From: a virus
Length of the DNA: 27,797 nucleotides
IMG/VR virus record: IMGVR_UViG_3300047564_000567
Coordinates: 1-27,797 of that record
Strand: one strand, 5' to 3'
The stretch's first letter is position 1. Each line of letters begins with the position of its first letter. Below the pieces are notes generated by a model, which saw only the letters and a program-made list of their open reading frames with translations, ran no database searches and had not been told where the DNA came from. The position numbers were made by a program, and so were the translations under genes. This document shows positions 20,080 to 26,940 of the stretch, one piece after another.

Positions 20080-20233
20080 CCGCATAGTAGTAGATGTGTT
20101 CAAAGACTCTTATCAACTCAGCCACACAGCGGGGCTAGACATCATGGAGGTGGCCACTCTGTTGTATTTGTGCCTACAAGAGATAGAAAAAACCCTCGAC
20201 TCTTGCGAGGATATTCCAACTATGCTACAATAG
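20051..20233 (+). CDS. Hypothetical protein, 60 aa
   Basis: The product (MAKHGETPTDRIVVDVFKDS at the start) is a small, mostly helical protein with DIMEVATLLYLCLQEIEKTL. It starts within the end of the polymerase gene after a GGAG site and ends just before the tRNA genes. Its end contains the promoter at 20203-20231. Function unknown. Confidence 0.65.
   Translation: MAKHGETPTDRIVVDVFKDSYQLSHTAGLDIMEVATLLYLCLQEIEKTLDSCEDIPTMLQ
20203..20231 (+). promoter_or_regulatory. Sigma70 promoter ahead of the tRNA genes
   Basis: TTGCGA (20203-20208), 17 bp, TACAAT (20226-20231). Transcription would begin near 20238, two bases before the tRNA-Leu. It would serve both tRNAs and the SSB gene after them. 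Confidence 0.6.
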
Positions 20234-20239
20234 CGTTTT

Positions 20240-20324
20240 GCATCGGTGGTGGAATAGGTAGACAAGGCGGACTTAAAATTCGTTGCCGATAGGCGTGAGG
20301 GTTCGAGTCCCTCCCGATGCACCA
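20240..20324 (+). tRNA. tRNA-Leu (anticodon TAA)
   Basis: The 85-base sequence folds into a full cloverleaf: acceptor GCATCGG/CCGATGC, a five-pair anticodon stem with two G-T wobbles and loop CTTAAAA (anticodon TAA, reads UUA/UUG), a long variable arm (GCC..GGC type) as required of type II tRNA-Leu, T-arm GAGGG-TTCGAGT-CCCTC and encoded ACCA. It would help translate leucine codons that are common in AT-richer phage genes. Confidence 0.93.
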
Positions 20325-20326
20325 TA

Positions 20327-20400
20327 GCCCCTGTAGCATGAAGGTCGTGCAGTTGCCTTGTAAGCATCAGGCCCTGGTTCGATTCCGGGCAGGGGCACCA
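20327..20400 (+). tRNA. tRNA-Thr (anticodon TGT)
   Basis: Acceptor GCCCCTG/CAGGGGC, D-stem GCAT/GTGC, anticodon loop CTTGTAA (anticodon TGT), T-arm CCTGG-TTCGATT-CCGGG and encoded CCA are all present. The anticodon stem GTTGC/GCATC has one T-T mismatch and the D-loop is short, so folding may be a little weak. It follows tRNA-Leu by two bases and is probably processed from the same transcript. Confidence 0.85.
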
Positions 20401-20420
20401 TTAACTTTAAGGAAAATGAA

Positions 20421-20846
20421 ATGAGCATTTCTGAGAAACCCGTCAAAATCTCCGGTCAACTGTTCTGGTCTAACTGGATGAGCGAACTCAACACCAAGTT
20501 CAACGAAGACAACAAGAAGTACGAATGTACCCTTGGTGCTCTGTCGGACAAGGCTGTTGAGGCTCTGGAAGGTCTGGGCGTGAAGATCAAGGAAAAAGAT
20601 ACGATGGGTAAGTACATCGTCGCCAAGTCGAACTTCGTGTTTGAGCCGGTAGACGAAGACGGCAACCCCGTGGACATCAAGAAGATCGGCAACGGCACCA
20701 AGGCAGTCGCCATTGTGTCCAGCTACCGCCACAAGATGTCTGCCAAGTACGGCGCTGCTCCTAGCATCCGTAAGTTGATCGTGACTGAACTCAAGGTATA
20801 CAGCCCCGATACGGCTCTCAACGAAGAAACGGATGATGTCCTCTAA
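20421..20846 (+). CDS. Single-stranded DNA-binding protein (T7 gp2.5-like)
   Basis: This 141-aa protein coats ssDNA during replication and coordinates polymerase and helicase. It shows the pattern of phage OB-fold SSBs: FSxN-type strands, a basic region with KEKDTMGKYIVAKS, the segment GNGTKAVAIVSSYRHKMSAK (matches the T7 gp2.5 region GGGSKLKVKYSL) and a final acidic tail (NEETDDVL) that in T7 gp2.5 contacts replication partners. It is a compact version (gp2.5 has 232 residues). It lies between the tRNAs and the exonuclease gene, and its stop overlaps the exonuclease start. Confidence 0.85.
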   Translation: MSISEKPVKISGQLFWSNWMSELNTKFNEDNKKYECTLGALSDKAVEALEGLGVKIKEKDTMGKYIVAKSNFVFEPVDEDGNPVDIKKIGNGTKAVAIVSSYRHKMSAKYGAAPSIRKLIVTELKVYSPDTALNEETDDVL

Positions 20847-21558
20847 ACTGGCTTTGGTTGATGCCGACGTAATGGTTTATCGTGTCGGCTTCGCCACCGA
20901 GGATAACTCTGAGCAACTGGCTAGGGCACGGCTTGTCGAGTGGTTTACAGACATTGTGTACATCGACCTCAAATGCGATGACTACAAAGCCTGGATCACC
21001 GGCAAGTCCAACTTCAGGTACGACATTGCCAAGCATGTTCCTTACAAGGGCAATCGCAAAGACCTGAAGAAGCCCAAGCACTATGCTTACCTTCGGGACG
21101 TACTGGTTAAACGGCTACACGCAGAGGTGACAGAGGGAGAAGAAGCAGATGACGCTGTTGGCATTGCTTCTACCCTGCACCCCGATGCGTGGATCGTCCA
21201 TGTCGATAAAGACCTGGATCAACTGCCGGGTAACCACTACAACCCGGTCAAGAAAGAACAATACGTTGTGACACCATTTGAGGGATTGCAGTCGTTTTAT
21301 AAGCAACTGCTTACGGGTGATCGTACAGACAACATCGAGGGCATACATGGAATCGGCCCTACAAAGTCTGCCAAGATCATCAAGGGGTGTCAAACCGAGG
21401 AAGAACTATTTGAGGCTGTATGGAAAACTTATCAGAAACACAACCAGCCTATCGAAAGGCTACTGGAAAACGGTCAACTGCTATGGCTTCGGAGGGAGCC
21501 GGGACAGATCTGGTCGCCGCCTTCCAACTTGCCGGTAGCACTTGGTCAGTCCAGTTAA
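20833..21558 (+). CDS. 5'-3' exonuclease (FEN-1/T5 exonuclease family)
   Basis: This 241-aa nuclease removes RNA primers and flaps. ALVDADVMVYR at the N-terminus gives the first active-site Asp, GEEADDAVG the central acidic cluster (E-x-D-D) and HVDKDLDQLPGN the third metal site. LTGDRTDNIEGIHGIGPTKSA is the helix-3-turn-helix that binds DNA. The C-terminus is short. Two ATG codons (20833, 20836) are possible starts. It overlaps the SSB gene by 14 bases and is followed by a metallopeptidase-like gene that overlaps it by 76 bases. Confidence 0.93.
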   Translation: MMSSKLALVDADVMVYRVGFATEDNSEQLARARLVEWFTDIVYIDLKCDDYKAWITGKSNFRYDIAKHVPYKGNRKDLKKPKHYAYLRDVLVKRLHAEVTEGEEADDAVGIASTLHPDAWIVHVDKDLDQLPGNHYNPVKKEQYVVTPFEGLQSFYKQLLTGDRTDNIEGIHGIGPTKSAKIIKGCQTEEELFEAVWKTYQKHNQPIERLLENGQLLWLRREPGQIWSPPSNLPVALGQSS

Positions 21559-21767
21559 GCCCCGACATTACAGAGATGGGCTACTGTGACTCCGAGGCTC
21601 ACGTTATCAAGATTCGCAGCAACCTCAGCGAACAGGCGCGTATGGCTACGTTCTACCACGAACTTGTCCACGCCATCCTGTTCACTATGGGTCAGACAAA
21701 CCACAACGAGGAGTTTGTAGACACCTTCGGTGGTTTCATGCACCAGTTTATGAACACTAAAGAATGA
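21483..21767 (+). CDS. HExxH metallopeptidase-like protein, 94 aa
   Basis: This short protein has a clear HELVHAI (59-63) zinc-binding helix after a strand with EAHVIKIRSN, then EEFVDTFGGFMHQFM with a possible third ligand Glu77. The pattern fits a minimal zincin of the ImmA/IrrE- or SprT-like kind found in phage genomes. It lacks any other domain. The ATG at 21483 lies inside the end of the exonuclease gene. The first 20 residues come from the overlap and are poorly conserved in type. The function could be host-protein cleavage or DNA-linked regulation, neither shown. Confidence 0.8.
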   Translation: MASEGAGTDLVAAFQLAGSTWSVQLSPDITEMGYCDSEAHVIKIRSNLSEQARMATFYHELVHAILFTMGQTNHNEEFVDTFGGFMHQFMNTKE

Positions 21768-22114
21768 AGACTTCCAGCGCAAAACAAAAAGGCCGTAAGC
21801 TACAGCAGTGGGTACGAGATAAGATGTACCAATACTGCCACGCTCTACGGCCTGGGGATGTGGAATCAACGTCTATGGGTGCCGGTGGTGAGGATGTCAA
21901 GTTGTCTCCCCATGCCCGTGACTTCTACCCCATCCAGATTGAGTGTAAGTCTTACGCCAAGTTTGCCATTTACGAAGTCTACAAACAAGCCTGTACGCAC
22001 GGCACCTACGAGCCGGTAGCAATCATCAAGCAAAACAACTGCAAGCCCTTGGCTGTGGTAGATGCTGATTATTTCTTCCGCATGTTCGGGCACGAAAAGA
22101 ACCCTAACGTATGA
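21764..22114 (+). CDS. PD-(D/E)XK-type nuclease (putative Holliday-junction resolvase-like)
   Basis: The 116-aa product has the compact restriction-endonuclease-like order: KGRKLQQWVRDK helix, GAGGEDVKL with acidic E43-D44, and IECKSY with E60-x-K62 on the next strand, then a helix with VYKQACTH. Related phage proteins act as small resolvase- or homing-like nucleases, so it may resolve replication intermediates or trim DNA before packaging. It overlaps its neighbours by four bases each (ATGA-type). Metal and substrate preference cannot be told. Confidence 0.8.
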   Translation: MKTSSAKQKGRKLQQWVRDKMYQYCHALRPGDVESTSMGAGGEDVKLSPHARDFYPIQIECKSYAKFAIYEVYKQACTHGTYEPVAIIKQNNCKPLAVVDADYFFRMFGHEKNPNV

Positions 22115-22299
22115 GCGACATTCAATTTACAGTAACGCATCTGCGCGACAACGAAGACGGGTCAGCAGACTTTACTTTCAATATGTCAGACGAGCAAAAG
22201 AACAACATTGTGCGGTGGGCCATCATTGAGATGCTCCGCAAAGCAATCGAAGAAGGAAAGAACCTTGACCCAGGTAAAGACAATTTGGAAGACGCCTGA
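22111..22299 (+). CDS. Hypothetical protein, 62 aa
   Basis: The product (MSDIQFTVTHLRDNEDGSAD at the start) has a beta start with an acidic turn, then a helix (KNNIVRWAIIEMLRKAIEEG). The type is frequent before ThyX in phage operons but has no name I know. Its start overlaps the nuclease stop, and its 3' end provides the ribosome site and the TTG start of ThyX. Confidence 0.75.
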   Translation: MSDIQFTVTHLRDNEDGSADFTFNMSDEQKNNIVRWAIIEMLRKAIEEGKNLDPGKDNLEDA

Positions 22300-22897
22300 C
22301 GCTGAGTACCTTCTAGCGTTCATGGCCCGGGTGTCTAACCCGCACAACCAACACAACAACGAATCGGCTCCCAAGTTGCTGCGCTACCTCATCAAGCATA
22401 AGCACTGGAGTCCTTTCGAAATGGTGTCGGTATGTATGGAGATCAAGACAACCCGAGACATTGCCCGTCAAATCCTGCGCCACCGTTCCTTCAGTTTCCA
22501 AGAATTCAGCCAACGCTATGCCGTGGCAGACGACTTTGAAACCAGCGAACCCCGGTTGCAGGACGAAAAGAACAGGCAAAACAGCATCCCCGTCGAAGAC
22601 CGGGAACTGTACAAGTGGTGGGAAGACCGGCAAACCGATGTACTTGCAGAGGCTAAACGAGCCTACGCCGAAGCCCTCAACAACGGTATTGCCAAAGAGG
22701 TTGCCCGTAAGGTTCTGCCTGAGGGACTCACCATGAGCAGTATGTATATGTCTGGTACGCTGCGTAGCTGGCTACACTATGTAGACATCCGCTGCGGCCC
22801 AGAGACACAGAAGGAGCACCGCGACGTAGCCCTCCTGTGCAAAGCCGAACTAGAGAAATACTTTCCTAATGTAATGGAAGCCTTTATTGGAGTCTAA
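22265..22897 (+). CDS. thyX: Flavin-dependent thymidylate synthase
   Basis: This 210-aa enzyme makes dTMP from dUMP with methylene-THF, NADPH and FAD, and supplies nucleotides for replication. The ThyX signature RHRSFSFQEFSQRY starts at residue 72, and a second conserved segment LRSWLHYVDIRC holds FAD/dUMP residues. The N-terminal LLAFMARVSNPHN and ARQILRHR fit the family. I place the start at TTG (22265), which has AAGGAAAG eight bases upstream and gives a normal ThyX length; no ATG exists in the right place and an ATG at 22208 would begin inside another gene. It overlaps that gene by 35 bases. Confidence 0.92.
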   Translation: MTQVKTIWKTPDAEYLLAFMARVSNPHNQHNNESAPKLLRYLIKHKHWSPFEMVSVCMEIKTTRDIARQILRHRSFSFQEFSQRYAVADDFETSEPRLQDEKNRQNSIPVEDRELYKWWEDRQTDVLAEAKRAYAEALNNGIAKEVARKVLPEGLTMSSMYMSGTLRSWLHYVDIRCGPETQKEHRDVALLCKAELEKYFPNVMEAFIGV

Positions 22898-22898
22898 C

Positions 22899-23228
22899 AT
22901 GACAGACGACAACGAATACATGAGTCACTACACTTTTGCCTATCGAAACTTCGATGAGAACAAAAGCGTAGAATTCAACCAGTCCTTCGACGACTGCGTT
23001 ACCTGGCCTACTGTGCTGAATGCCTTTACTGACTTCCTGAGCAGCGTGTACGGCTACGATGTGTCAAGCAAGGTGCGCATCGAGGCCAGCAAGTATGGCA
23101 TCGACCAAGGCTGGTCTGGTGGCTACTTTGACAAAGACGACGCTGATGCTCAGTTTGTAAAGAAAGCAGACCGCGACGAATTCTACAACATGTTTGATGA
23201 CGGCCAAGATGAAGATTTTGCTCCTTGA
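22899..23228 (+). CDS. Hypothetical acidic protein, 109 aa
   Basis: The product begins MTDDNEYMSHYTFAYRNFDE and contains a helical middle (WPTVLNAFTDFLSSVYGYDV) and a long acidic end (DEFYNMFDDGQDEDFAP). It begins one base after the ThyX stop with a GGAG site six bases before the ATG. There is no known domain. It could bind a protein in the replication machinery through its acidic tail. The start of the exonuclease gene lies inside its end. Confidence 0.75.
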   Translation: MTDDNEYMSHYTFAYRNFDENKSVEFNQSFDDCVTWPTVLNAFTDFLSSVYGYDVSSKVRIEASKYGIDQGWSGGYFDKDDADAQFVKKADRDEFYNMFDDGQDEDFAP

Positions 23229-23946
23229 CATCGAGTCTGCCCCTAACACAGCCTATGTGTGGGGGCTTTTTAAACAGAACATCAGCATCTCTCAAATCGT
23301 TAACTCGTCTGAGATGCTGTGCTGGGCTGCTAAGTGGCTCGGTCAGGACACAGTAGAGTTTGCCTCTATCATGGGCGGTAAGCGTAAGATGCTCCAACGC
23401 ATCCATACCCTGCTCAATGAGGCCGACGCTGTGGTGCACTACAATGGTAGCCGGTTTGACATCCCCACGCTCAACAAAGAATTCCTGTTGGCTGGTATGG
23501 CTCCTCCGGCTCCGTATGCCCAAATCGACCTGCTTCAGACCGCCCGTAGGCAGTTCCGATTCCCGTCTAACAAACTGGATTATGTCGGTCAAGCCCTCGG
23601 CGTAGGCCGCAAAGAAGGCCACGAAGGGTTTGAATTGTGGATCAAGTGCATGAACCGCGACAAGGATGCTTGGCAACGCATGGAAGCCTACAACAAGCAA
23701 GACGTTGTACTGCTTGAACAGGTGTACTTCAAGTTCCTGCCGTGGATCAAGAACCATCCCAACCGAGGCGTACACTCTGAGACTCCGCTTGTGTGTCCTA
23801 CCTGCGGGTCTAACGAGGTGCGTAAGCGTGGCTTTAACGTCACCAAGGCCGGTAAGTATCAGCGGTATCAGTGCAACGGCTGTGGCTCTTGGTCTAGCCA
23901 GCGTACCGGTGCTAAGTTGGATGAACTTGTGCTGAAGGCGGTGTGA
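23209..23946 (+). CDS. DnaQ/RNase H-like 3'-5' exonuclease with C-terminal zinc ribbon
   Basis: The N-terminal MKILLLDIES holds exonuclease motif I (D7, E9). ADAVVHYNGSRFDIPTLNKEF holds motif II and YNKQDVVLLEQVY motif III. Residues about 190-230 form a four-Cys ribbon (CPTCGSNEV and CNGCGSWSS) with a KRGFNVTKAGKYQRYQ segment like those of transposase- and IS1-type zinc ribbons. It may work on nucleic acids as a free nuclease in repair, recombination or nucleotide recycling. The ATG at 23209 gives the classic exonuclease start; two earlier codons, TTG and ATG, are less good. It overlaps the previous gene by 20 bases. Confidence 0.87.
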   Translation: MKILLLDIESAPNTAYVWGLFKQNISISQIVNSSEMLCWAAKWLGQDTVEFASIMGGKRKMLQRIHTLLNEADAVVHYNGSRFDIPTLNKEFLLAGMAPPAPYAQIDLLQTARRQFRFPSNKLDYVGQALGVGRKEGHEGFELWIKCMNRDKDAWQRMEAYNKQDVVLLEQVYFKFLPWIKNHPNRGVHSETPLVCPTCGSNEVRKRGFNVTKAGKYQRYQCNGCGSWSSQRTGAKLDELVLKAV

Positions 23947-24275
23947 TGCGAGAATGCAGCAACTGCTTCTATCGTGAGTTTGATCGCGGCTATTCTGCCT
24001 GTGTTACTTGCAGCGGCTACGCTAATTGGACTGCCAGGGACACTTACTTAAAGGAATATTTGGTGGAAGAAGACGTTGTTAACAGCCCCAAGCACTACAC
24101 GCATGGCGGCATTGAACCTATCGACGCTATCGAGGCATGGGGTCTTAACTTCCGGCTGGCTAACGTGGTCAAATACGTTGCCCGTGCAGAGCACAAGGGC
24201 AGGCCGCTGGAAGACCTCAAGAAAGCCCTGTGGTATCTACAAAGAGAGATCAGTAAACGTGAGTCCAACGCTTGA
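23946..24275 (+). CDS. DUF3310-family protein with N-terminal zinc finger
   Basis: The C-terminal half has the DUF3310 pattern (NSPKHYTHGGIEPIDAIEAW, then LANVVKYVARAEHKGRPLED and LKKALWYLQREI), which is common in phages and often called a nucleotide-kinase-like or MazG-related helper, though activity is unproven. The N-terminus (MRECSNCFYREFDRGYSACV, TC) adds a C-x2-C...C-x2-C zinc finger. It lies between the exonuclease and RNR genes, and its start overlaps the previous TGA (TGATG). A nucleotide-metabolism role fits the neighbourhood. Confidence 0.88.
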   Translation: MRECSNCFYREFDRGYSACVTCSGYANWTARDTYLKEYLVEEDVVNSPKHYTHGGIEPIDAIEAWGLNFRLANVVKYVARAEHKGRPLEDLKKALWYLQREISKRESNA

Positions 24276-24417
24276 CGAATTAAAACAGGAACTCAAGAAA
24301 CTCGATGAGGTAACACTGCTGGAGGTGCTAGACATCACCACAATGGAACTTGTCGAGTATCTTGATGACTACATTGACCAAAAACAACAAAAACTTTTTA
24401 GGACACTTTATGGCTGA
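24259..24417 (+). CDS. Hypothetical acidic helical protein, 52 aa (GTG start)
   Basis: The frame starts with GTG at 24259 inside the DUF3310 end and reads VSPTLDELKQELKKLDEVTL then LEVLDITTMELVEYLDDYID. It is acidic and helical, and could form a coiled coil. Its end overlaps the RNR start by eight bases. Ribosome site is weak, so translation would be coupled. Function unknown. Confidence 0.6.
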   Translation: MSPTLDELKQELKKLDEVTLLEVLDITTMELVEYLDDYIDQKQQKLFRTLYG

Positions 24418-26311
24418 AATGACTCCATACCAAAACTACATTGCCAAATCGCGCTATTCCCGGTTCCTTGACGATAAAGGTCGTCGTGAGCACTGGCCTG
24501 AGACAGTAGCACGTTACTTCGACTTCATGGAGAAACATCTGAAGAAGAAGTTTGAATATGAACTTGACCCTGCACTCCGTAAGGAACTGGAGGAGGCTGT
24601 TACTAACCTGGAAGTAATGCCGTCCATGCGCGCCATTATGACCGCAGGGGATGCACTTGACCGTCAGAACGTTGCTGGCTATAATTGCTCTTATCTACCT
24701 ATTGATGATCCGAAGGCTTTTGACGAAGCCATGTATATCCTTCTCTGTGGAACCGGCGTTGGTTTCAGCGTGGAGCAAAAGTATGTCAGTCGTCTGCCAG
24801 AGATTCCGGATGCTTTGTTTGAGTCTAACACTATGGTGGTTGTTAAAGACTCCAAAGAAGGCTGGGCAAAGGCTCTCCGTCAGGTCATCGCGTTACTGTA
24901 TGCCGGTGAGATTCCCAAATGGGACGTATCTGGCGTACGTGCCGCAGGAACCCGGCTCAAGACATTCGGGGGTCGTGCTTCTGGGCCAGAGCCTCTGGTT
25001 GAACTGTTCCGCTATGTGGTTTCTAAGTTCAAGGGAGCAGCCGGTCGGAAACTCACCAGCCTGGAGGCGCACGACATTCTCTGCAAGGTTGGCGAAGTGG
25101 TGGTTGTGGGCGGAGTACGCCGAAGTGCTATGATTAGCCTGTCAGACCTGTCAGACGACCGTATGGCACATGCCAAGGCCGGTAACTGGTGGGAAGGGCA
25201 GGGCCAACGTGCTTTGGCTAACAACAGCGCGGTGTACACGGTGAAGCCGGATGTCGGTCAGTTCATGCGTGAGTGGAGCAGCATTTATGAGAGTCATTCG
25301 GGAGAGCGCGGAATCTTTAATCGCTATGCTTCGGAATTGCAGTCAAGTAAGAATGGTCGCCGTAAGCTGGAGCAAGAGTGGGGCACTAACCCTTGCAGTG
25401 AGATTATTCTTCGCCCTTATCAGTTTTGTAACCTATCCTCTGTTGTTGTGCGTAGCGGCGATACTCTGGATCGACTACGGGATAAGATTCGCATTGCGAC
25501 TATTCTCGGCACTTTTCAGTCCACGCTAACGCACTTCCCGTACCTGCGTAAGATTTGGCAGACCAACACAGAGGAAGAACGTCTGTTGGGTGTCTCAATG
25601 ACCGGTATCCTGGATAACCCGTTGCTGAATAATCCCGACAATCCCGCACTTCCTGCTATTCTAGAAGGACTAAAAGCACATGCTGTGGCTGTTAATGCTG
25701 AGTTTGCTGATGATATTGGCATCCCTCGTAGTGCAGCTATTACCGCTGTTAAGCCCGAGGGTACAGTCTCTCAGCTTACTGGCACTGCTAGCGGTATCCA
25801 CCCTCAGCATAGTCAGTATTATATTCGTCGGGTACGTTCCGATAATAAAGACCCTCTTACTGCTTTCCTGAAGTCTCAAGGGTTCCCGTCTGAGCCTTGT
25901 GTTATGAAGCCTGAGTCCACCACGGTGTTCAGCTTCCCGATGCGGGTGGAGAAGGGCGCAGTGTTCCGCGAAGACCTGTCAGCCATCCAGCACCTGCGGC
26001 TGTGGCTGCTGTTCCAGCGTCACTACTGTGAGCACAAGCCTTCGGTGACTATCAGCGTTAAAGAGACTGAGTGGCCGGAAGTCGGTGCATGGGTGTGGAA
26101 GAACTTTGACGAGATTACAGGTGTGTCGTTCCTGCCAATGGACGGCGGCACCTATCGTCAGGCTCCCTACGAAACCATCACCGAGTATGAGTACCACGAC
26201 ATGGCCTCTAAGATGCCCACAGGTATTGATTGGGACAAGTTCATCGAGGGTACCGACAACGTTGAAGGTGTACAACAACTGGCCTGCACTGCGGGTGTGT
26301 GCGAGATTTAA
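24410..26311 (+). CDS. nrdJ: Class II (adenosylcobalamin-dependent) ribonucleotide reductase
   Basis: This 633-aa enzyme reduces ribonucleotides to deoxyribonucleotides. Motifs are the first redox Cys in AGYNCSYL (C93), GTGVGFSVEQ, NPCSEI (N327, C329, E331, the radical site), VKPEGTVSQLTGTASGIHPQ, and the C-terminal redox pair CTAGVC (C626, C631). The order, single-subunit length and lack of an R2 partner point to a monomeric class II enzyme that uses vitamin B12 coenzyme rather than an iron cofactor, so it works with or without oxygen but depends on host cobalamin. The ATG at 24410 has AGGA six bases before it; the upstream in-frame start lies in the previous gene. Confidence 0.93.
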   Translation: MAEMTPYQNYIAKSRYSRFLDDKGRREHWPETVARYFDFMEKHLKKKFEYELDPALRKELEEAVTNLEVMPSMRAIMTAGDALDRQNVAGYNCSYLPIDDPKAFDEAMYILLCGTGVGFSVEQKYVSRLPEIPDALFESNTMVVVKDSKEGWAKALRQVIALLYAGEIPKWDVSGVRAAGTRLKTFGGRASGPEPLVELFRYVVSKFKGAAGRKLTSLEAHDILCKVGEVVVVGGVRRSAMISLSDLSDDRMAHAKAGNWWEGQGQRALANNSAVYTVKPDVGQFMREWSSIYESHSGERGIFNRYASELQSSKNGRRKLEQEWGTNPCSEIILRPYQFCNLSSVVVRSGDTLDRLRDKIRIATILGTFQSTLTHFPYLRKIWQTNTEEERLLGVSMTGILDNPLLNNPDNPALPAILEGLKAHAVAVNAEFADDIGIPRSAAITAVKPEGTVSQLTGTASGIHPQHSQYYIRRVRSDNKDPLTAFLKSQGFPSEPCVMKPESTTVFSFPMRVEKGAVFREDLSAIQHLRLWLLFQRHYCEHKPSVTISVKETEWPEVGAWVWKNFDEITGVSFLPMDGGTYRQAPYETITEYEYHDMASKMPTGIDWDKFIEGTDNVEGVQQLACTAGVCEI

Positions 26312-26487
26312 TGATCTTAGTACGCTTCCGCCAGGGTATCGGCTTAGACATCGAGTACAACGACGACATCTGCCACAGGGTGGCCTATGAGGAAGACGAA
26401 GAAGGTCTTCTCATGTTCATGGGCATCCTGCTAAAGATTCCATTCTTTACAATCTACATCGGTGAATTCATAGAAGACACTGAATAA
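26311..26487 (+). CDS. Hypothetical protein, 58 aa
   Basis: The product (MILVRFRQGIGLDIEYNDDI at the start) is a small acidic alpha/beta protein with a hydrophobic segment (LMFMGILLKIPFFTIYIGEF) that may be membrane-associated. Its ATG overlaps the RNR stop (TAATG). It is the last plus-strand gene of the arm before the terminator. Function unknown. Confidence 0.65.
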   Translation: MILVRFRQGIGLDIEYNDDICHRVAYEEDEEGLLMFMGILLKIPFFTIYIGEFIEDTE

Positions 26488-26489
26488 AC

Positions 26490-26529
26490 AAAAAAGCCCC
26501 GTAACCTAATAAGTTATCGGGGCGTCTTT
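26490..26529. terminator. Bidirectional terminator hairpin left of the HNH gene
   Basis: AAAAAA (26490-26495) precedes GCCCCG-TAAC ... GTTA-T-CGGGGC (26496-26523), a ten-pair stem with one bulged T, followed by a CTTT. On the minus strand the stem is followed by TTTTTT, so it is strongest for leftward transcripts, but it also ends the plus-strand arm. Confidence 0.75.
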
Positions 26530-26531
26530 AC

Positions 26532-26936
26532 ATGGAAATGTGGAAAAAGATAGAAGGGTTTGAAACCTATCAAGTTTCTAGTATTGGTCAAGTGAAATCG
26601 TTACCTAATGATAAAACTAAAAAAGAAAAGATACTAAAACCTTTTTATTCACAAGGTTATCCTAAAGTACACCTTTGGAAAGAAGGAGTAAGAAAAAAGA
26701 GATCAGTGCATTCTTTAGTGGCTGATGCTTTCTTAGAAAAACCAAAACAAGAAGGTCTTGTTATAAACCATAAAAATGGAAATAAAGCAGACGCTTCTTA
26801 CCAAAATTTAGAGTGGGTAACTATTAAAGAAAACAACTTTCATAGGTATCATAAAACAACAGACATAAAACAAATCTACATTGAAAAAATAAAAAGGATA
26901 ATGCTAAAACAAGGTATAACAAAAGATGACCTATAA
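26532..26936 (+). CDS. HNH homing endonuclease with NUMOD4 domain
   Basis: This 134-aa protein is a free-standing homing endonuclease that cuts and copies itself into DNA. Residues 4-24 (WKKIEGFETYQVSSIGQVKS) are a NUMOD4 DNA-binding motif. The HNH centre is H60, N79-H80 and N92, in VINHKNGNK and QNLEWVT. The C-terminus is a short Lys-rich helix, perhaps a truncated HTH. Unlike its neighbours the gene is very rich in A and T and in AAA codons, a mark of recent transfer. It lies outside any gene, between two similar terminators, and has no clear ribosome site. Confidence 0.9.
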   Translation: MEMWKKIEGFETYQVSSIGQVKSLPNDKTKKEKILKPFYSQGYPKVHLWKEGVRKKRSVHSLVADAFLEKPKQEGLVINHKNGNKADASYQNLEWVTIKENNFHRYHKTTDIKQIYIEKIKRIMLKQGITKDDL

Positions 26937-26940
26937 AAAT

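Noticed and set aside
20327-20400. tRNA-Thr as a pseudogene
   Set aside because: One mismatch in the anticodon stem and a short D-loop are tolerable, and acceptor, T-arm and CCA are intact.
23440-23445. Further TACAAT sequences in the early arm (also 19934, 26448)
   Set aside because: They lie inside genes and have no TTGnnn hexamer at 15-19 bp upstream, so they are not counted as promoters.
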